Positions 58,285 to 64,000 of a stretch of DNA of 64,000 nucleotides are shown one piece after another. Position 1 is the first letter of the stretch. Every line of letters begins with the position of its first letter. Source of the stretch: Riptortus pedestris (Eukaryota; Arthropoda; Insecta; Hemiptera; Alydidae); NCBI GenBank assembly GCA_019009955.1, contig CM032230.1, positions 15,743,501-15,807,500 on the forward strand, read 5' to 3'. Below the pieces are notes generated by a model. It had not been told where the DNA came from and did no database searches. It saw nothing but the letters and a program-made list of their open reading frames with translations. The position numbers and the translations under genes were made by a program.

Positions 58285-58480
58285 TTTACAACAGCAGTTA
58301 AAGTTCTCAGTAGTTTACATTCTACTCCAGTAACATCAATTTTACTACAGTAGTAAAAGCTAGTAGTTTACCTTTTACTTCAGTGGTTCACATCCTGCTA
58401 CAGTAATTTACATTTCATTGAAGTAGTTTACATCCTACCGTAGTAGTTTATACTTTACTATACTTATAACAGTTTACATT

Positions 58481-58602
58481 TTAGAAGATTTCTTAAGGGA
58501 AATAAGCTATTCAAGTTGTACTCATGGCGCGATTTTTAAAAAAGTTCCTCAAATGTCCATTGATCACCCCTAGGAGATGATGAAAATGAAGTCCGTTCAA
58601 AA

Positions 58603-58656
<54 letters not shown>

Positions 58657-58712
58657 CTTTAACCACTCTAGCAGTCATAATTTTTGTCTAATCGTTACCA
58701 AACTCGATATAA
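58481..58712 (-). mobile_element. HEL-A 3' half
   Basis: TTAGAAGATTTCTTAAGGG, CATGGCGCGATTTTTAAAAA, GAGATGATGAAAATGAAGTC, TA tract (58604-58652), CTCTAGCAGTCATAATTTTTG, ending at ACCAAACTCGATAT where LINE-C begins. Confidence 0.8.
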
Positions 58713-58942
58713 TAATAATAGCTTTATTGGTATCCTTTTTATAGGATAAAAGCCTCTCCCATTAAGAGGTATAATAAGGAGTCCATCCTAATTGTCAAAG
58801 TTTTCTGACCATCCTCTTCCACCATTCTCGATCTCTCGCCACTTTCCACCAATTGTTGCCAACGACTGCAGTAAGCTCGTCCCTCCATCTCAGGCACTGT
58901 CTTCCTCTATTCCTGACCATGTCCCTTGGGATCCATTCTGTG
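58713..58942 (-). pseudogene. LINE-C polymerase C-terminal fragment
   Basis: Minus-strand translation (from 58942) reads EWIPRDMVRNRGRQCLRWRD, then NNWWKVARDREWWKRMV, a stop, a 3' UTR and AATAAAGC with a (TTA)n tail at 58713. R-RW-D...W...A-DR--W is the C-terminal signature of many arthropod non-LTR polymerases. It differs from LINE-A and LINE-B. The core domain is missing. Confidence 0.75.
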
Positions 58943-59065
58943 AAGTTTACATTTCACTTTAGTAGAATAAAATCTTCTTCAGCGGTATACATTCTACAGC
59001 TCGAGTTTACATTCTATTGGAGTGGTTTATATTCCACTGTAATATACTCTTTACTACATTATTTT

Positions 59066-59776
59066 ATATTTTAATGCAGAAATAAGGTTCATGGTTTACT
59101 CTTTTGAGAAACCGATTTTGGTCACAAATAATACTAATTAAGAACAAATAGCATTTAAATATTTGAGGGGGGGGGGAATTATTAGCAACGTTACTATCTT
59201 TTAAGGAGTTGCGTGCTCTAATAAAATTTTTGATTTAAAATATCAGAACAGGGAATAACCAATTAAGAACTTTAAACACAAGTTCATCGATTTTTGAGGC
59301 GCTGTATGATGGAGAAATGTGATCTAGATAAGAACAAACTAAGACATCCTTCCTTCACAAATATTTATTCTATGCGACAGATTGCTTTCGGAGCACTCGC
59401 TTCATTATCAGTGTCATGCTTGCAAACATTTAAAATTAAAAACTTCATAAAGCTATGATTAATTTAAAAAAATATAAGTACACATTGAAGGAAAAGTATT
59501 AGATTAAAATCATATAGCATTAGGGAAAATAAAAATTAGTGACCCAGAGAATATTTATAGATAATGTATGAATACTGATTAAAATTGAATTTTTACAGAG
59601 ATTATTGATATATAAAATTCAAATAAATAGACAGAATAAATAAATAAAAAATGAATATTCACAGATAATATGTATAAAAATTGAACAGATAGTCAAAAAA
59701 CTAATAGTCAAATTAAAATCTAAAAAACACAAATGAAAGAAACACACACCGGGAACTGTACATACATAAAAGTTGG
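59066..59776. other. AT-rich DNA with a hammerhead-like motif
   Basis: Minus strand 59386-59411 reads CTGATAATG ... CCGAAAG. No gene recognised; frame 59619-59822 is in A/T runs. Confidence 0.35.
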
Positions 59777-60163
59777 CCCAGCAGTGTATGCGTTTACAAA
59801 GCAGATTTCCCACGTCCGTCATGTATTTACATTTACCTCAAAAGGTAAAAGTTCAATGAGATCAATATTTGGTATACGTATAGGCTGCAAATAATGTGCG
59901 CCATAATATAACAACTTATTGTTAATATGACATAAGTAGGAGTTGATTATTATGGCCGAAAACTAAAATGTCGAAATATCACCGAAATTGAAAAGATGAA
60001 AATTGTGACCGCTGGAGCAGTAACTGGTAAGTATATATATAATTTTAAACTGACCTCATTTTCGTCATCTAGTAGGATCGATGGACATTTGAAGAAATAT
60101 TTAGAAAATCGAATCATGAGTACGACCTCAATAGCTGATTTCACTTGAGGGAAATCTGCTAAA
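59777..60163 (+). mobile_element. HEL-A copy, shortened
   Basis: 5' part TGTATGCGTTTACAAAGCAG, ATTTCCCACGTC, a reduced body, GACCGCTGGAGCAGTAAC, almost no TA tract, CTGACCTCATTTTCGTCATC and the 3' end AGCTGATTTCACTTGAGGG, AAATCTGCTAAAA. Confidence 0.8.
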
Positions 60164-60974
60164 ACGCATAAAGAGGAATAATAGAGAAGCAATACAATGA
60201 CTTACCTCTTCACAAGGGTACTACTGGAACCAAGGATTCTACACAAATTCATATTCATACTTGGAAATCACATAAAAGTTTTTAAATAAAAAAGTACAAC
60301 AAAAATATATACTTTCTTTGGAACAAAAGCATAATTACTAAGTAAATTATTCAAGTTGTAAAAATAAATAAAAGATTACTAGTCCCAGCAACTTATTAAA
60401 TTTTATATATAGCTACCTCCGTCCATTTATCATCATCGGACACATTCCAATATCGAAACAGACCATTAGTATAACCAATAACAATCTTTAATTAGTAGCA
60501 GTTCTTAGAACAAGCGGTCGCTGACTCTGCTGTGAAGCCCAGAGTTCCCGCCTTAGAGCGGGAATTGTACAGTGTAGCCAACTGTTGGAAACCTTAAATG
60601 ACGAAAGAGTTCAGTGGACAGGGTAAATAGCTGGACTATCACGACTCCTACTTTCTTTTCGCTACAGATTCTGCAACTCGTTTTAACCTTTATCTTTCTT
60701 AATATAATTAGTAACAAACATTGTCTGTGCCACAAGTTTTAAAATAATTTATTTTTTCTCTGTATACAAATATTTGAAAAATAATTAATTATTCGCCAAA
60801 TAGGAGTTCTTACTTGAGGTTTCATAGGTAGAGTACTAACCTAGTTACCCAGGAGTGCCAACTCCGATTCCTGGCGGGTAGTCCAATTTCAAAGTCTCAA
60901 AAAAAACTGTGTCTAATAATTTAAAAATAATTTAATTTTTCATTATTTAAGGACGTTACAATTCGTCCTCAGTA
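60164..60974. other. unassigned DNA; tRNA-like segment
   Basis: 60825-60890 (GGTAGAGTACTAACCTAGTT ... ACTCCGATTCCTGG) resembles A and B boxes of a tRNA-derived promoter, but no tRNA fold closes well. TTCCCGCCTTAGAGCGGGAA at 60544-60563 is a 7-bp stem-loop. No gene seen. Confidence 0.35.
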
Positions 60975-62508
60975 TTCAACGTTATCCATCCATTTTATCC
61001 TTGTAGTATTAAAAGGATTCAATCCTATCCATCCGTTTTTATGCTGGCAGTATTATAAGTATTCAATCTTATCCAACCGTTTTACGCTGGAAGTATTAAA
61101 AGTAATCAATCTTACCCATCCGTTTTATATAGGCAGTATTATAAGTATTCAATCTTATCCAACCGGTTTATAAGGGAAAAATTATAAGTAATCAATCCTA
61201 CCCATCTGTCTTTATGCTGGCAGTATTAAAAGGATTCAATCCTATCCATCCGTTTTTATGCTGGCAGTATTAAAAGTATTCTATCCTATCCATCCGTTTT
61301 TATGCTGGCAGTATTAAAAGTATTCAACCTTATCCACCCGTTTTATACGTGCATTATTAAAAGAATTTAATCCTATCCATCCATTTTATACAGGCAATAT
61401 TATAAATGATCAATACTATTCATCCGTTTTATTTGGGCAGTATCCTAACCATCCGAAAACAGATGGATATGATAGTAATATAAGTGCAAAATTATAAGTG
61501 TTCAATATAAGGGCAAATTATAAGCGTTCAATATATAAGGCCAAAATTATAAGTGTTCAATATATAAGGGCAATATTATAAGAATTCAATCCTACCCATC
61601 TGTCTTTATGCTGTCAGTATTAAAAGGATTCAATCCTATCCATCTATCTTATACGGGCAGTATTAAAAGGATTTAATCCTATCCATCCGTTTTTATGCTG
61701 TCAGTATTAAAAGTATTCAATCCTATCAATCCGTTTTATACGGGCATTATTAAAAGGATTTTATCCTATCCATCCATTTTATACAGGCAATATTATAAAT
61801 GTTCAATCCTATTCATCCGTTTTATAAGGGCAGTATTATAAGTGCTCAATCCTATCCATCCGGTTTATAAGGGAAAAATTATAAGTGTTCAATCCTACCC
61901 ATCTGTCTTTATGCTGTCAGTATTAAAAGTATTCAATCCTATCAATCCGTTTTTATGCTTGCAGTATTAAAAGTATCCAATCTTATCCACCCGTTTTATA
62001 CGGGCATTATTAAAAGAATTTAATCCTATCCATCAATTTTATACAGGCAATATTATAAATGATCAATCCTATCCATCCGTTTTATAAGGGCAAAATTGTA
62101 AGTGTTCAATCCTATCCATCCGTTTTATAAAGAGCAATATTATAAGTAATCAATCCTACCCATCTGTCTTTATGCTGGCAGTATTAAAACGATACAATCC
62201 TATCCATCTGTTCTTATGCAGGCAGTATTATAAGTATCCAGTCATATCCATTCGATTTATTCGTGCAGTATTCAATCCTATCCATCCGTTTTATAAAGAG
62301 CAATATTATAAGTAATCAATCCTACCCATCTGTCTTTATGCTGGCAGTATTGAAATGATACAATCATATCCATCCGTTCTTATGCAGGCAGTATTATAAG
62401 TATTCAGTCATATCCATTCGATTTATACGTGCAGTATTCAATCCTATCCATCCGTATTATATAGGCAGTATTAAAATCATTCTATCATATCCATCCGTTT
62501 TATACGAT
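60975..62508. repeat. 44-bp tandem array, about 35 units
   Basis: The unit contains CAATCCTATCCATCCGTTTT, then TATGCTGGCAGTATTAAAAG; period about 43-44 bp. Two unit types alternate irregularly: one with ATGCTGGCAGTATTAAAAG, the other with ATAAGGGCAATATTATAAG. Local higher-order blocks are repeated (for example 62105-62260 and 62285-62440). The right edge meets a HEL-A copy. Confidence 0.95.
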
Positions 62509-62559
62509 CATAGAAAAACTCAATGCTTTAGGTACAAAAAAGGCAAAAAAGATCATTTC

Positions 62560-62950
62560 TAAAACTAGATTGGATCTTTAATATTTTTCGATTGGGCTTA
62601 TAATCACAGCTTATTGTTAATAAACCATGAGTATAAGTTGGCGTTTACTGACGGCTGAAAAGTAAAAAGTGCAAATATCTCAGTTAATATTCATGATTGA
62701 GAAAATTTGTTACTAATAACATTTATAGAAATTTAAATTTTCAATATGATTGGTGATCCTATACAATTTTTTGGTCCGGTTTATAATAACGAATATAGTT
62801 CCAATTTCCGAAATATGTACATAATTTTGAACCGGCTTCATTTTCGTCATCTCTTAGAGTAGGATCTATGGTCATTTGAGGAACTTTTCCAAAAATCGCG
62901 TCATGAGTACAACCCAATAGATGACTTCACTCGAGGGAAATCTGCTAAAA
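62560..62950 (+). mobile_element. HEL-A copy, 5' end missing
   Basis: Body (CAGCTTATTGTTAATAAACC, TCTCAGTTAATATTCATGAT, TTTTTTGGTCCGGTTTATAA), no TA tract, CGGCTTCATTTTCGTCATCT, 3' end GACTTCACTCGAGGGAAATC, TGCTAAAAA. Confidence 0.75.
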
Positions 62951-63450
62951 ACCACGAGTCTCACGCCTTAACGAACAGCTGTTTAGTAAGTTGGCTATCC
63001 ATGACATCTAGGTTAGGTTAGACATACGTAACCTGTCCAGCCCCCCCCCCCCGACCCATCCAGAATTAATGAGCACTGTCTCTTCATAGAATGTCATCAT
63101 ACTTGTCAACGTCACCGCCACAACTTCATCAGTCAGCCTTTGAATATAAAAATAAATAAAAGCCAACAAGAGACGACAAGGGACAAATAAAGAAAGTGAA
63201 TTGGTCAAAGGGGAATCATCATTTTGACATGTTTCATTAAGGAGTGTAGAACGGACGGACGGGCAGGAATCAGCTGTTTCGAAACCCCTACTTATTCCCA
63301 CTTAGAGTTTCCCAATGGTGTCCCGTGTTATTTCTGTCCCCTCCTACAATTCACTATGATTGTACATCTGCTTCTACGTGACTATCATTTTGTAATACCC
63401 GTGGCTTCCTGGTTCTATGTAATGGTATTTTGGAAAGAATTCATCTCTAT
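62951..63450. other. unassigned DNA
   Basis: Overlapping frames on both strands (63008-63301 minus, 63224-63514 plus) lack recognisable domains. C10 run at 63043-63052. Confidence 0.35.
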
Positions 63451-63567
63451 TAGCAGATTTTCCTTGAGGGAAATCAGCTATCGAGGATGTTCTAATGAAT
63501 CGATTTTCAAATAATTTCATCAAATCTCTATTGATCATAACCAGGTGATAATGAAAATGGGGTCTTT
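63451..63567 (-). mobile_element. HEL-A 3'-end fragment
   Basis: TTAGCAGATTTTCCTTGAGGG, AAATCAGCTATCGAGG, GATAATGAAAATGGGGTCTT. It stops before any TA tract. Confidence 0.75.
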
Positions 63568-64000
63568 AAAACCTTCCAGGTTTTTTCGAGCTATTTAGTC
63601 TGGAAATAGAACTATTTCTTCAGATAGTATGTATTTTATCCACCAAGCGTTTCGAGGGTCACCACTTCTTCTCAAGGGGCTATTTAGCCTTCACTTAAAC
63701 TAAAAAGTTTTCCTTATAATATATGAAATATATTATATAATACAGTCGTCTTTGAAACTATAATTGGCTTAAAACTTTTTAGCACGTCTTTAAATCAATT
63801 GAGCGAGACCCACTAACTGCTACAGTTTACTATAGTTGCCTCCCTCAATTTCATCAGATTTCAACAGAATTATCTGAGCAGTCTATTGATATTTGAGGGG
63901 TTTTCATACTTTAATGTCAAGGGTCGCTAACAAAAGCTCCTTATTAAAATATTCTCTACATGTTTCGTGGCACCCTTTCAGGGATTATACATTTTAAGTT
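63568..64000. other. AT-rich DNA, no gene seen
   Basis: Nothing identifiable up to the window edge. Confidence 0.4.

Larger units (their letters stand above)
58285..59065. repeat. ~23-bp tandem array, split by HEL-A and LINE-C
   Basis: Degenerate units of AGTTTACATTCTACTNNAGT occupy 58285-58480 and 58943-59065. The middle is filled by a HEL-A 3' half and a LINE-C fragment, so both arrived after the array existed. Confidence 0.75.

Noticed and set aside
60825..60890. tRNA gene
   Set aside because: A- and B-box-like words are present but no acceptor stem or complete cloverleaf closes; more likely a tRNA-derived repeat fragment or chance.

Overview
This is a eukaryotic, AT-rich, repeat-dominated window, best read as intergenic or intronic DNA of an arthropod. 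A hemipteran-like insect is possible, but the sequence alone does not settle the taxon. There are no operons, ribosome binding sites or bacterial-type genes. Almost all open frames are short, overlap on both strands, or lie in simple repeats. No complete host gene is visible.

The dominant feature is one dispersed family, here called HEL-A, with about 40 whole or partial copies in both orientations covering roughly 20 kb (about 30%). Its 5' end starts AAAGTCCGTCACG, then has a small hairpin (ACGCAG-GGG-CTGCGT) and an internal AGCAGATTTCCC. Its 3' end is the palindrome GATTTCCCTTAAGGGAAATC running into TGCTAA. The 5' internal motif is the inverse of the 3' terminus, most copies carry a (TA)n tract, and insertions are in T or A runs. 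These traits fit non-autonomous Helentron/Helitron2 elements (the HINE/DINE-1 type). Copies are mainly about 550-750 bp (one internal module) or about 0.9-1.0 kb (two diverged modules).

Other mobile DNA: non-LTR retrotransposon 3' fragments of three kinds (LINE-A at 8.4, 18.6 and 54.6 kb; LINE-B at 9.8 and 44.4 kb; LINE-C at 58.8 kb); a tRNA-derived SINE (10.5, 32.4, 37.7-38.1 and 50.8 kb); a decayed ZBED5-like hAT transposase (47.8-49.5 kb); a decayed GTF2IRD2-like hAT C-terminus (56.4 kb); and a 200-bp-arm foldback repeat (56.9-57.4 kb). Tandem arrays are a 75-bp array (13.5-14.8 kb), a 26-bp array inside a HEL-A copy (30.9-31.3 kb), a 44-bp array (61.0-62.5 kb), a ~23-bp array (58.3-59.1 kb), and many TA, GA and CA microsatellites.

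Several insertions are nested and give relative ages: HEL-A inside LINE-B inside an older HEL-A (44.2-45.5 kb, with a 14-bp target duplication), HEL-A inside HEL-A (34.8-36.3 kb), hAT inside HEL-A (47.5-49.7 kb), and HEL-A inside the foldback (57.4-58.0 kb).

The only hint of a host gene is two short exon-like segments at 8191-8250 and 36500-36566. Both have splice-site flanks and their phases match when joined; if real, the window is mostly one 28-kb intron. A frameshifted coding-like remnant at about 2.85-4.3 kb remains unidentified.
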